This document shows positions 38,013-46,576 of a stretch of 64,000 bases of DNA, piece after piece. This DNA comes from Methylobacterium durans (GTDB lineage: Bacteria; Pseudomonadota; Alphaproteobacteria; Rhizobiales; Beijerinckiaceae), in NCBI RefSeq assembly GCF_003173715.1, contig NZ_CP029550.1, positions 1,860,001 through 1,924,000 of the forward strand. The letters run 5' to 3'. Under the pieces are notes generated by a model, which saw nothing but the letters and a program-made list of their open reading frames with translations, had not been told where the DNA came from and ran no database searches. The position numbers and the translations under genes were made by a program. Every line of letters begins with the position of its first letter. Position 1 is the first letter of the stretch.

Positions 38013-39557
38013 TCACCCCGCGAGCTCCCGCCCCAGCGCCTCGACCCGGCGCAGGTCGTCGAGGAACGCCGCGTAGGCCTCTGCCTTCGCCTCGTCCGGC
38101 AGGCGCAGCAGGTAGGAGGGGTGGACCGTGATGAAGCCCTGGAAGCGGTTGTCGAGGCGCTCGAAGCGGAAGGGGCCGCGCGCCCGGGTGATCGGGATCG
38201 CCTTTCCGGTCAGCGCCAGAACCGCGGTCGCGCCCAGCGCCACGACGAGCTTCGGGGCGACGAAGTCGAGCTCCCGGTCGAGCCACCAGCGATAGTGGCT
38301 GACCTCGCCCGCCGTCGGCTTCTGGTGAATGCGGCGCTTGCCGCGCTCCTCGAACTTGAAGTGCTTGACCGCATTCGTGAGGTAGGCGGCCGACCGGTCG
38401 ATCCCCGCCTCCGCCATCGCCCGGGACAGGAGCTGGCCCGCGGGCCCGACGAAGGGCCGACCCTGCCGGTCCTCCTGGTCGCCCGGCTGCTCTCCGACGA
38501 AGGCGATCGCCGCGCCGACCGGCCCCTCCCCCAGGACGGCCTGGGTCGCGCCCGGCACCAGCGGCTCCGAGCGCCGGATGATGCCGTTGAGTTCCTCCAG
38601 GGAGGCGGGATCCTGGTCCGCCATCGCGGCGAGCGCGCGGGCGGGCTGGCGCTTCGTGGGCATCTGCGGCTCCCTCTCGATCATCGCGGTGGTGCGGGAC
38701 GAGGCCTGACGGATCAGCGCGGGGATCGCGGCGGTCTCGGGCATGTTGTGCCAATACTTCTTCGGCATCTCCGCCCGCATGGCGCGCAGGTTGGTGCGCG
38801 CCGGGTTGAACGTGCTCTCGTAATAGTCCCGCCAGCCCGCCTCGAACCCGTCGCCCGGCGGCACGTCCTCGCGCCGGCCGGGCGGGCCGAACCGCAGCGT
38901 GTCCCCGTCCCAGTGCGCCGAGCCCTCCGGCGTGAGGATCGTCCAGGCGAGCGACCGGAACCGGTCCACGAAGAAGGGCGCGGCGGCCTCCAGGATATGG
39001 TGCTCCGGCTCGAACCAGGCGACGAAGCGCTCGGTTCCCGCCTCCGGCACCCGCCGGAAGCGCAGGAAGGCGTGCATCTTGTGCAGGTCGCGGGCGATCG
39101 CCTTCCGCATCAGATTGAGCCGGTGGACGAGCGGGTCGCTCGCCACCTCGAGGAGGTCGCGCTCGCCTGCTCGGAGGCGCCAGATCAGGGCGTAGAGCAG
39201 GGCGTAGCGCTCGGGGTCCCGGTGGGGCACCACCATCGGCACGAGGGCGGCCGCGGCCCGCGGCAGCGCCACCGGCGCCTCCGAGGACGCCGGCGGCGCT
39301 GCCCCGAACAGGCCCGCCGGCTCCTCGGCCGAGGACCAGACGACGCGCTCCGGCGGCACGCCCTCGGCGACGAGCCCGCGCACGGCCGCCCGGAACCCGT
39401 CGAGATCGGCGCCGGGGCGCAACGAGACGGCGCGGGTCCCCTCTCGTTCCGGGAGGGGCAGGGTGAGGGGGGCGAGCGCTCCGGATGCACCGATGTCCCT
39501 CACCCCGGCCCTCCCCCGGACGGGAGAGGGGGTCCGTCGCGGTTCCGGCCCGGCCAT
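38013..39557 (-). CDS. udgX: UdgX uracil-DNA binding/glycosylase fused to a DUF4130-type domain
   Basis: A 514-residue two-domain protein. Residues about 50-270 are the DUF4130 (TIGR03915-like) domain with HRLNLMRKAIARDLHKMHAF and WFEPEHHILEAAAPFF. The C-terminal part is UdgX, a uracil-DNA glycosylase that stays covalently bound to the abasic site: it has FVGEQPGDQEDRQGRPFVGP and the diagnostic KRRIHQKP loop, whose His forms the link. The start lies one base after the stop of the radical SAM gene (TGAGATG), so they are coupled. Residues 9-40 are encoded by a palindromic repeat inserted in frame, which is unusual. The pair is known from many proteobacteria and acts in DNA repair. Confidence 0.9.
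   Translation of the reverse strand: MAGPEPRRTPSPVRGRAGVRDIGASGALAPLTLPLPEREGTRAVSLRPGADLDGFRAAVRGLVAEGVPPERVVWSSAEEPAGLFGAAPPASSEAPVALPRAAAALVPMVVPHRDPERYALLYALIWRLRAGERDLLEVASDPLVHRLNLMRKAIARDLHKMHAFLRFRRVPEAGTERFVAWFEPEHHILEAAAPFFVDRFRSLAWTILTPEGSAHWDGDTLRFGPPGRREDVPPGDGFEAGWRDYYESTFNPARTNLRAMRAEMPKKYWHNMPETAAIPALIRQASSRTTAMIEREPQMPTKRQPARALAAMADQDPASLEELNGIIRRSEPLVPGATQAVLGEGPVGAAIAFVGEQPGDQEDRQGRPFVGPAGQLLSRAMAEAGIDRSAAYLTNAVKHFKFEERGKRRIHQKPTAGEVSHYRWWLDRELDFVAPKLVVALGATAVLALTGKAIPITRARGPFRFERLDNRFQGFITVHPSYLLRLPDEAKAEAYAAFLDDLRRVEALGRELAG
39437..39534. repeat. BIME-type palindromic repeat inside the udgX coding sequence
   Basis: The arms CCCCTCTCGTTCCGGGAGGG and CCCTCCCCCGGACGGGAGAGGG flank a degenerate core with GGGTGAGGGG and TCCCTCACCCC. 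It sits in the 5' part of udgX, adds about 96 bp and leaves the frame open, coding for about 32 residues (TPSPVRGRAGVRDIG ... LPLPEREG). Confidence 0.88.
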
Positions 39558-39558
39558 C

Positions 39559-40770
39559 TCAGAACAGGCTCAGCTGCGCGGCGGGCTCCACGAGGCGCGC
39601 GCGCAGGTCGAGGCGGTCGGTCAGCGCGGTCGGGCGGTAATCGGCCGCGATCAGGAAGGGGCGGGCGCGCTTTAGGCCCGAGGTGAGACGGGCGACGTCG
39701 TCGAGGCGCAGGCTCGTGTGGCGGCGCGCCTTGACGATCTTGTCCACCGCCCGTGCCCCGAGGCCGGGCACCCGCAGCAACATCTCCCGGTCGGCCCGGT
39801 TCACGTCGACGGGGAAATGGTGCCGGTTCTTCAGCGCCCAGGCGAGCTTCGGATCGACGTCGAGGGGAAACATCCCGCCCTCGGTCGCCTCGGCCACGTC
39901 GTCGGGGCTGAATTCGTAGTACCGGATCAGCCAGTCCGCTTGGTAGAGCCGGTGCTCGCGCTGGAGCGGGGGCGCCTTCAGGGGCAGGATGGTCGAGCCG
40001 TCGGGAATCGGGCTGAAGGCCGAGTAGTAGACGCGCTTCAGGCCGAACGTGCCGTAGAGATGGGCGCTCTTGCGGATCAGCGCCTCGTCGGAGGTCGAAT
40101 CCGCGCCCACGATCACCTGCGTCGACTGGCCGGCCGGCGAGAAGCGGCGGCGCTCGGCCTTGGCCTCGGTGATGCGGCTGCCGATCTGCTCCATCGCGCC
40201 CTGGATCGAGGCGCCGTCCTTCTCGGGCGCGAGGCGCTCCAGGCTCGCCTCGGTCGGCAGTTCGAGGTTGATCGAGAGACGGTCGGCGTAGAGGCCCGCC
40301 TCCTCGATCAGCCACGGGCTCGCCTCGGGAATCGACTTCAGGTGGATGTAGCCGCGGAAGCCGTGCTCGCGGCGGAGCTTCTTCGCGACGCGGGTCAGGA
40401 GTTCCATCGTGTGGTCCGGCGACTTGATGATGCCGGACGAGAGGAACAAGCCCTCGATATAGTTGCGCTTGTAGAACTCGACCGTGAGCGTCACGACCTC
40501 GTCGACGGAGAACTTCGCCCGGCGCACGTTCGAGGAGCGGCGGTTCACGCAATAGGCGCAGTCGAACAGGCAGTAATTGGTCAGCAGGATCTTCAGGAGC
40601 GAGATGCAGCGCCCGTCCGGCGTGTAGGCGTGGCAGATGCCGGCGCCCGTCGTGGACCCGAGCCCGTCCTTGCCCGCCGCCCGCTTGGGCGCTCCGGACG
40701 AGGCGCAGGAGGCATCGTACTTCGCGGCATCGGCCAGGATGCGCAGCTTCTTGGCAAGCGTCTCGTCCAT
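39559..40770 (-). CDS. DNA modification/repair radical SAM protein, UdgX partner
   Basis: A 403-residue radical SAM enzyme of the TIGR03916-like family that is found beside UdgX. The iron-sulfur motif is in LLTNYCLFDCAYCVNRRSSN (Cx3Cx2C), preceded by ICHAYTPDGRCISLLKI. The central barrel holds GLFLSSGIIKSPDHTMELLT and IHLKSIPEAS. The C-terminal part has a helix-hairpin-helix (LLRVPGLGARAVDKIVKARR) for DNA contact. The reaction is unknown; context suggests DNA repair. The chosen ATG gives MDETLAKKLRILADAAKYDA; the longer frame upstream runs through a palindromic repeat and is rejected. It is translationally coupled to udgX. Confidence 0.9.
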   Translation of the reverse strand: MDETLAKKLRILADAAKYDASCASSGAPKRAAGKDGLGSTTGAGICHAYTPDGRCISLLKILLTNYCLFDCAYCVNRRSSNVRRAKFSVDEVVTLTVEFYKRNYIEGLFLSSGIIKSPDHTMELLTRVAKKLRREHGFRGYIHLKSIPEASPWLIEEAGLYADRLSINLELPTEASLERLAPEKDGASIQGAMEQIGSRITEAKAERRRFSPAGQSTQVIVGADSTSDEALIRKSAHLYGTFGLKRVYYSAFSPIPDGSTILPLKAPPLQREHRLYQADWLIRYYEFSPDDVAEATEGGMFPLDVDPKLAWALKNRHHFPVDVNRADREMLLRVPGLGARAVDKIVKARRHTSLRLDDVARLTSGLKRARPFLIAADYRPTALTDRLDLRARLVEPAAQLSLF

Positions 40771-40858
40771 GCGGGACAAGATGCCGTTCGTTCGCGGTTT
40801 GTTCAAGGAGCGGGGCGGCGCCGTCCCGCGCCGTGGCGCCGCACCCCGCCACAGGCGG

Positions 40859-40973
40859 CCCCCTCTCCCGTTCGGGAAGGGTTGGGGTGAGGGATACAGG
40901 TCCCTCCGGACAGGTCGCACCCCTCACCCGGTCGGCTGACACCGACTCGACCTCTCCCGGACGGGAGAGGTCG
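40859..40973. repeat. Complete BIME-type palindromic repeat
   Basis: Left arm CCCCTCTCCCGTTCGGGAAGGG, GGGTGAGGGATACAGG and a CTCCGGACAGGTCGCACCCC core, then CTCACCCGGTCGGC and right arm CCTCTCCCGGACGGGAGAGG. It is in the gap between the osmC-like gene and the radical SAM gene and shows what the split copy at 13721-14503 looked like before insertion. Confidence 0.9.
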
Positions 40974-40979
40974 GGCGGC

Positions 40980-41411
40980 TCAGCCCTGATTCAGCGTGGC
41001 CTTGAGGGTGATCTCGGCGTTCAGCACCTTCGAGATCGGGCAGCCGGTCTCGGCGGCGTGGGCGAGTTCGTCGAATTTCGCCTGGTCGATGCCGGGGATC
41101 GTGGCGGTCAGCGTGAGGGCCGACTTCGTCACCTTGAACCCGGCGCCGTCCTTCTCCAGCGTCACGACCGATTCCGTCGTCATCTCGGTGGCGGCGAGGC
41201 CCGCTTCCTGGAGCTGGAAGGCGAGCGCCATCGTGAAGCAGCCCGCATGCGCGGCCGCGATCAGCTCCTCGGGGTTGGTGCCGGGCTTGTCCTCGAAGCG
41301 GGTGTTGAAGCCGTAGGGCTGGTCCGAGAGCACGCCCGACCCGGTCGTGATGCGGCCCTTCCCCTCCTTGCCGTTGCCCTGCCAGACGGCGTGCGCCTTG
41401 CGGTTGATCAT
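40980..41411 (-). CDS. OsmC-family peroxiredoxin
   Basis: A 143-residue thiol peroxidase of the OsmC type, which reduces organic hydroperoxides in the cytoplasm. It starts MINRKAHAVWQGNGKEGKGR, typical of OsmC. The two redox cysteines are in AAAHAGCFTMALAFQL (residue about 58) and AAETGCPISKVLNAEI (about 125), and a Glu-Arg pair needed for catalysis is in TRFEDKPGTNPEELI. Its start overlaps the stop of recX (ATGA), so it is coupled to that gene. Confidence 0.93.
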   Translation of the reverse strand: MINRKAHAVWQGNGKEGKGRITTGSGVLSDQPYGFNTRFEDKPGTNPEELIAAAHAGCFTMALAFQLQEAGLAATEMTTESVVTLEKDGAGFKVTKSALTLTATIPGIDQAKFDELAHAAETGCPISKVLNAEITLKATLNQG

Positions 41412-42115
41412 CGGGATGTCCTGTCGTGGCGGGCGCCGCGCGGGATGCGCGGGACGAAGATGGCCCGGCTGCCATCCCGAGGTGGAGCGGCCTTGGCCGA
41501 AATCCAGCGCCCGCGACCGTTCTCAGGCGGCGTCCTCCCCGGCTCCTCCTCCGCATCGACGATCCGGCGGGCGAGGTCGTAGGGAAAGCCCGCCCGGGCG
41601 AGCGCGGCGAGGTCCCGGTCGCGATGGGCCGCCCGGGCGTCCGGCCGCCGGAAGGGCCCGAGGCGGCGGCGCTTGGCGTAGGCGCGCGCGGCCTCCTCCT
41701 CCACCCCCTCCGGCTCGCCCTCGGAGGCGGCCTCGCGCTCGGCCTCCATCGCCGCCGCGATCGTGTCGCGGGGGACGCCCTTGGCGGCGAGCTTGGCGGC
41801 CGCGCCCCGCGCCGAGGCGCCGCGGCGGCGGAGCGTCGCGAGGCGGGCGGCGGTGAAGCGGGCATCGTCCACGAGGCCGGCGCGGGCGGCGCGCGCCACG
41901 GTCTCCTCGACCATCGGCGCGAAGGTCTCGGCCGCCTCGCCGCGGGCGCGGGTACGCTTCTCGACGCGCCGCCGCAGGGTCCGGCGCAGCATCTCGGTCG
42001 AGGCGCTGTAGCGCTCGAGATAATGGAGGGCCGCCCGCTCGAGCCAGGCCGCCGTCACCGGCGGCGCGGGCCTTGCATCACGATTTTGAGGCGGCGCAAC
42101 GTTTGGCGGAGTCAC
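41408..42115 (-). CDS. recX: RecX-family regulatory protein
   Basis: A 235-residue protein of the RecX family, which caps and limits RecA filaments. It is built of three-helix repeats: LERAALHYLERYSASTEMLR, GLVDDARFTAARLATLRRRG, then GVPRDTIAAAMEAE and AGFPYDLARRIVDAEEE. The alphaproteobacterial form is longer than in enterobacteria because of basic and acidic linkers, as here. recA is not in the window. The gene is coupled to the OsmC-type gene downstream and divergent from the TAXI gene. Confidence 0.88.
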   Translation of the reverse strand: MTPPNVAPPQNRDARPAPPVTAAWLERAALHYLERYSASTEMLRRTLRRRVEKRTRARGEAAETFAPMVEETVARAARAGLVDDARFTAARLATLRRRGASARGAAAKLAAKGVPRDTIAAAMEAEREAASEGEPEGVEEEAARAYAKRRRLGPFRRPDARAAHRDRDLAALARAGFPYDLARRIVDAEEEPGRTPPENGRGRWISAKAAPPRDGSRAIFVPRIPRGARHDRTSR

Positions 42116-42159
42116 CGGTTCTTCACCTTTCGGACAGGATTACGATTCATGACTGGGTC

Positions 42160-43616
42160 ATGGAAAGCACGAAACGCAGAGGGAAGCGGGCCGCGCTGCC
42201 CGCGCTCCTCGTGAGACGCGAGTGGCTCCTCGTCCTGCTCGCCCTCGGGCTCGCCGCCACCGCGGCGGCCGTCGTCTACCTGTCGCGCCCCACCACCCTC
42301 AGCGTCGCGGTCGGCCCCGCGACGGCGCCGAGGCCGCCCTGATGGAGGCCTACGCCAACGCGCTGGCCCGCGGCCGCGAGGACGTGCGCCTCAAGATCGT
42401 CCCCTACGACGACGTGCGCGACAGCGCCGCCGCGCTCCAGGCGGGCAAGGCCGACCTCGCCGTGGTGCGGCCCGACGTCCACATGCCGGAGAACGGGCTG
42501 ACGCTGGCGATCCTGCACGACGAGGCCCTCGTCATCGCCGCCCCCGAGGCCAGCGAGATCGACAGCTTCCCCGATCTCGCCCGCAAGCGCCTCGGCATCG
42601 TGGTGCGCCACAACGCCGACCTGCCCTTCCTGACGAACCTGCTCGCCTTCTACGACCTCGCCACCGCGAGCGTCGAGAATGCCGAGCCCGAGCTGAACCC
42701 CGGCCGGGTCGCCCTCGTGCAGCTGAAGCCCTCCGAGGTCACCGCGGCCATCGCCGAGAAGCGGGTCGATGCGGTGGCCGTCATCGCCAACCCGGCCTCG
42801 AAGGTCGCGGGCCAGACGGTGCGCGCGGTCGAGCTCGGAGCGCCCGACCGCAAGATCGACCTCGTCTCGGTGCCGGACGGCGAGGCGATCCTGACGCGCT
42901 TCCCCGAATTGCAGGCGGTCACGATTCCCGCCGGCACCTTCGGCGGCCGGCCGAAGCGCCCGGACGAGGAGGTGAAGACGGTGGGCGCCTCCTACCGGCT
43001 GATGGCGCGCGGCGCGGTCAGCCGCGTCGCCGTGGCCTCCGCCACCCAGCACCTGTTCGAGTGGCGCTCCAAGCTCGCGGCCTCGGCGCCGATCGCCAAG
43101 CTGATGAAGGCGCCCGACTTCGACACGACCGTCGCGGCGACCTCGGCCCGGCTGCCGAACCACCCCGGCGCGGTCGATTATTTCGAGCGCGAGCAGCAGA
43201 CCTTCCTCGACCGCTACGAGGATTACATCTACCTGTTCGCCTTCTTCGGCGGCACGATCGGCTCCGGCATCGCGTGGCTCGGCCAGCGGCTGGCCCGCAA
43301 GCGCCGCGAGCGGATCGACGTGGTGCTCGACCGGCTCCTCGACATCCTGCGGGAGGTGCGGGCCGCGACGAGCGCGCCCGAGCTCGACGCCATCGCGATC
43401 GAGACGGACGAGCTCGTGGCCGACGTGGTCCGCTACGCCCGCGAGCGCACGATCGACAACCGGACGGTGAGCGCCCTCATCCTCGCCGTCGATGCGGTCC
43501 ATGCCGCGATCGGCGACGCCCGCCGCCAGCTCGGCGCGGCCGAGGCCGAGACGCGCTCCGGCGCGCGGGCCCGCACGGCGCGGCTCCTCTCCCTCAACCT
43601 GCCGGCGGCGGAGTAG
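42160..43616 (+). CDS. TAXI-family TRAP-type solute-binding protein, frameshifted
   Basis: One gene in two frames: adding a G at 42324-42325 joins LSVAVGPATG to AEAALMEAYANALARGREDV, giving 485 residues. An N-terminal membrane anchor (LLVLLALGLAATAAAVVYL) precedes a periplasmic two-lobed binding domain with GKADLAVVRPDVHMPENGLT and FPDLARKRLGIVVRHNADLP. A second membrane segment (YIYLFAFFGGTIGSGIAWLG) and a cytoplasmic helical tail follow. Family members bind organic acids, or act as sensors when no permease is present. No TRAP permease adjoins. The two-component genes that follow on the same strand suggest a sensory role. Confidence 0.82.
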
Positions 43617-43640
43617 GACCGCCCCGGTTCGGATGCGCCC

Positions 43641-43692
43641 CACCTCTCCCGTCCGGGAGAGGTCGAGTCGGCGCAAGCCGACCGGGTGAGGG
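43641..43692. repeat. Palindromic half-repeat
   Basis: CCTCTCCCGTCCGGGAGAGG followed by TCGGCGCAAGCCGA and CCGGGTGAGGG: one arm and part of the core of the BIME family, with the second arm absent. It is in the gap between the TAXI gene and the response regulator. Confidence 0.85.
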
Positions 43693-43850
43693 TCGTGCCC
43701 GTGCCGTAGGTCGGGCCGCATTTGCGCCGCTTCCCGATCCTGATACAGGAGGCCGGCCCGGATCGCGGAAGTCCCATGCATGACCAAGACTTGCCCGACC
43801 CCGACTTGCCCGCCCAAGACTTGCCCGACCCGGAATCGAGGGAGCGCGGC

Positions 43851-44285
43851 GTGAACCCCGTCCACATCGTGATGATCGAGGACGACGAGGGGCATGCCCG
43901 CCTGATCGAGCGCAACATCCGCCGCGCCGGCGTCAACAACGAGATCACGGCCTTCCGCGACGGCACCGCGGCGCTGGCCTACCTGCTCGGGCCGGACGGC
44001 TCGGGCCGGGTCCAGGCCGGGCGCTCGCTGCTCATCCTGCTCGATCTCAACCTTCCGGACATGACGGGCATCGACATCCTGGCCAAGGTGAAGGGCAACG
44101 AGCACCTGCGCCGCTCGCCCGTGGTGGTGCTCACCACCACCGACGACCAGCGGGAGATCCAGCGCTGCTACGATCTCGGCTGCAACGTCTACGTGACGAA
44201 GCCCGTGAACTACGAGGGATTCGCCAACGCGATCCGCCAGCTCGGCCTGTTCTTCTCGGTGATGCAGGTGCCCGAGACCCCCTGA
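43851..44285 (+). CDS. Rcp1-like single-domain response regulator
   Basis: A 144-residue receiver of the type paired with phytochrome or HWE kinases. It has the acidic pocket IVMIEDDEGHARLIERNIRR, the phosphoacceptor Asp in LLILLDLNLPDMTGIDIL, the Thr in VVVLTTTDDQREI and the Lys in YVTKPVNYEGF. I chose the GTG giving MNPVHIVMIEDD, with GGGAGCGCGGC before it, because Rcp1-like proteins begin there. An ATG at 43776 would add 25 residues made of a repeated DLPDP pattern. The kinase gene follows on the same strand within 100 bp. Confidence 0.88.
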   Translation: MNPVHIVMIEDDEGHARLIERNIRRAGVNNEITAFRDGTAALAYLLGPDGSGRVQAGRSLLILLDLNLPDMTGIDILAKVKGNEHLRRSPVVVLTTTDDQREIQRCYDLGCNVYVTKPVNYEGFANAIRQLGLFFSVMQVPETP

Positions 44286-44378
44286 TCCGGCTGCCCTTTT
44301 GCGGCTTCAATGGCGTGCGAGGAATCGGCATCGCGCGTGCCCGGCCGTCCGGCTTGCCGATGGAGACTGAAGCCCGCG

Positions 44379-45779
44379 GTGGCCCTGCGTATCCTCTACA
44401 TCGACGACGATGCCGGGCTCGTCCGCCTCGTGGCGCGGGCGCTGCGGGCGCGCGACTGCGCCGTGGAGCACGCGGGCGACGGCAGCGCCGGGCTCGCCCG
44501 CATCGCGGAGGGCGGTATCGACGCCGTCGCCCTCGACCATCACCTGCCCGGCGAGACCGGCCTCGACATCCTCGCGCGCATCCGCGCCCTGCCGGCGCCG
44601 CCGCCCGTGATCTACGTCACCGGCTCGGACGATCTGCGGATCGCCGTCGCGGCCCTCAAGGCCGGCGCCGCCGACTACGTCCTGAAGGACGTCGCCGGCC
44701 ATTTCCGCGAGCTCCTCGGCGAGGCGATCGAGGCCGCGCTCGCGCAGGAGCGGCTGCGCCGGGAGAAGGCGGAGGCCGAGCAGCGCCTCGCCGCGAGCCA
44801 GGAGCGCCTCAACCTCGCGCTCGGCGCCGCCGGCATGATCGGCACCTGGGACTGGGACCTCGTCGCCGACCTCGTCTACGCCGACGCGAACTTCGCCCGC
44901 ATCTACACGGTCGATCCCGAGGCGGCCGCAAGCGGCGCGCCGCTCGCCGCCTACGTCAAGAACTTCCACCCGGACGACGTGCCGGCCTTCCAGGCGGCCC
45001 TCGACCGCACCTTCGCCGGCGCCGACGAGTTCTCGTGCGAGTACCGCATCCTCCAGCCGGAGGGCGGCGTGCGCTGGATCCTGGCCCGCGGGCGCCTCGT
45101 GCGGGACGGGACCGGGCGGCCGGTCCGCTTCGCGGGCGCCTCCGTCGACATCACCGACCGCAAGCTCGCCGAGGAGCGCCAGCGCCTGCTGATGCTGGAA
45201 CTCGCCCACCGGGTGAAGAACACGCTCACGCTGGTCCAGGCGATCTGCCTGCAGACCCTGCGCGGGGAAGCGACCCTGGCCGAGGCCCGCGAGGTGGTGA
45301 CGGCGCGCCTCCTGGCGCTTGCCCAGGCCCACGACCTCCTGCTCCAGGGCAGCTGGAGCGAGGCGAGCCTGCGCACGCTCGTCGAGGGCACGGCCCGCCT
45401 CCACGGCCACGGCGACGCCGCGCGGTTCCGGCTCTCGGGGCCAGACGTGATGCTCGGTCCGAAATCCGCCCTCTCGGTCGCCCTCGTCCTGCACGAACTC
45501 GGCACCAACGCGGCGAAGTACGGCGCCCTCTCGACGCCGGAGGGGCACGTCGCGGTGGGGTGGGAGCAGCTGGCGAACGGGGCGGAGCCGCGGCTCAGCT
45601 TCCGCTGGGAGGAGGTCGGCGGCCCGCCCGTGCGGGCCCCGAGCCGGCGCGGCTTCGGCTCCCGCCTGATCGAGCGCAGCCTCGCGGACGGGCTCGGGGC
45701 GCAGGTGCGCCTCGCCTACCCGCCGACAGGCGTGACGCTCACCCTCGACGCGCCGCTGGAGGCCCTGCGGGCGAGCTGA
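44379..45779 (+). CDS. Receiver-PAS-HWE histidine kinase
   Basis: A 466-residue soluble hybrid kinase. An N-terminal receiver (residues 1-120) carries ILYIDDDAGLVRLVARAL and the Asp in AVALDHHLPGETGLDIL. A PAS domain follows with GMIGTWDWDLVADLVYADAN and the PAC end FAGASVDITDRKLAEE. The kinase is of the HWE/HisKA_2 type: LELAHRVKNTLTLVQAICLQ supplies the phospho-His, ALVLHELGTNAAKYGALSTP is the N-box, and FRWEEVGGPPV holds the W-x-E motif. This kinase class is common in Methylobacterium and often senses light or general stress. It probably works with the preceding receiver. Confidence 0.88.
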   Translation: MALRILYIDDDAGLVRLVARALRARDCAVEHAGDGSAGLARIAEGGIDAVALDHHLPGETGLDILARIRALPAPPPVIYVTGSDDLRIAVAALKAGAADYVLKDVAGHFRELLGEAIEAALAQERLRREKAEAEQRLAASQERLNLALGAAGMIGTWDWDLVADLVYADANFARIYTVDPEAAASGAPLAAYVKNFHPDDVPAFQAALDRTFAGADEFSCEYRILQPEGGVRWILARGRLVRDGTGRPVRFAGASVDITDRKLAEERQRLLMLELAHRVKNTLTLVQAICLQTLRGEATLAEAREVVTARLLALAQAHDLLLQGSWSEASLRTLVEGTARLHGHGDAARFRLSGPDVMLGPKSALSVALVLHELGTNAAKYGALSTPEGHVAVGWEQLANGAEPRLSFRWEEVGGPPVRAPSRRGFGSRLIERSLADGLGAQVRLAYPPTGVTLTLDAPLEALRAS

Positions 45780-45799
45780 GGAGAGCGCGGGCGCCGCGC

Positions 45800-46519
45800 T
45801 CAGGCCACCCGTCTCGCGGCCGCGGCGATGCGCGCCTCCGCCCCCGCCCGGTCCTCCGCCATCCACGCCGCGCAGCGGGCGAGGACCGCGGCAGAGGCCG
45901 TCTCCGGCCGGCCCGAGGCGAAGGGCGGGGACGGGGCGTATTCGAGGAGGAGGCCCACCGCCTCGGCGTCGACGGGGTCGGTGAGCTCGACCGCCAAGGC
46001 CAGCGCGAAGTCGATCCCGGCCGTGATGCCGCCGCCGGTGACGACATTGCCGTCCCGCACCACCCGCTCGGCCACCGGAATGGCCCCGAAGGCCGCCAGG
46101 GCGTCGTGAAGCGCCCAGTGGGTCGTGGCCCGACGCCCGCGGAGGAGGCCGGCGGCGCCGAGCACCAGCGCGCCCGTGCAGACCGACGTGACGAAACGAG
46201 CCCCCTCCGCCTGCCGCCGGACGAAGGCGAGGGCTTCGGCGTCGTCGAGGTGCGCCAGCATGCCGAGCCCGCCGGGCACGCAGATCACGTCGAGAGGCGG
46301 GCAGTCGGCGAAGGTGGCGGTCGGCGTCAGCGGAAGGCCGGTCACGCTCCGGACCGGGCCGGGCCGGCTCGCGACGAGGTGGACCCGGGTGCCGGGCAGC
46401 GTCGCGAACACCTCGTAGGGGCCGGTCAGGTCGAGCTGCTGCACGCCCGGGAAGAGAAGGAAGCCGATCTCCACGGGAGGGCGGTCCTCCGGGCTTCGGG
46501 CGGGAACGGTGTCGGTCAT
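45800..46519 (-). CDS. DJ-1/PfpI-family protein, isonitrile-hydratase-like
   Basis: A 239-residue member of the DJ-1/PfpI superfamily. It has the acid in GFLLFPGVQQLDLTGPYEVF, the PGG loop in VICVPGGLGMLAHLDD, and the nucleophile Cys in VTSVCTGALVLGAAGLL, followed by THW as in isonitrile hydratases (InhA), which turn isonitriles into N-formamides. The true substrate is not known. It is divergent from a GlxA-type activator whose sensor domain has the same fold, the classic arrangement of a DJ-1 enzyme with its regulator. Confidence 0.86.
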   Translation of the reverse strand: MTDTVPARSPEDRPPVEIGFLLFPGVQQLDLTGPYEVFATLPGTRVHLVASRPGPVRSVTGLPLTPTATFADCPPLDVICVPGGLGMLAHLDDAEALAFVRRQAEGARFVTSVCTGALVLGAAGLLRGRRATTHWALHDALAAFGAIPVAERVVRDGNVVTGGGITAGIDFALALAVELTDPVDAEAVGLLLEYAPSPPFASGRPETASAAVLARCAAWMAEDRAGAEARIAAAARRVA

Positions 46520-46576
46520 GAGCTTGCGCCTCGCGGGATGGACGTTGCGAGCTTAGCGGGCGATGCTACGGCCGAG

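Noticed and set aside
43776..43850. Longer start for the Rcp1-like receiver
   Set aside because: The 25 extra residues are repeated DLPDP units not found in the family, and a GTG with a better-placed ribosome site gives the standard N-terminus.
44315..46576. A long frame joined to the GlxA-type regulator from upstream
   Set aside because: The upstream part is an out-of-frame reading of the HWE kinase and of the antisense of the PfpI-like gene; only the part from 46577 has family motifs.
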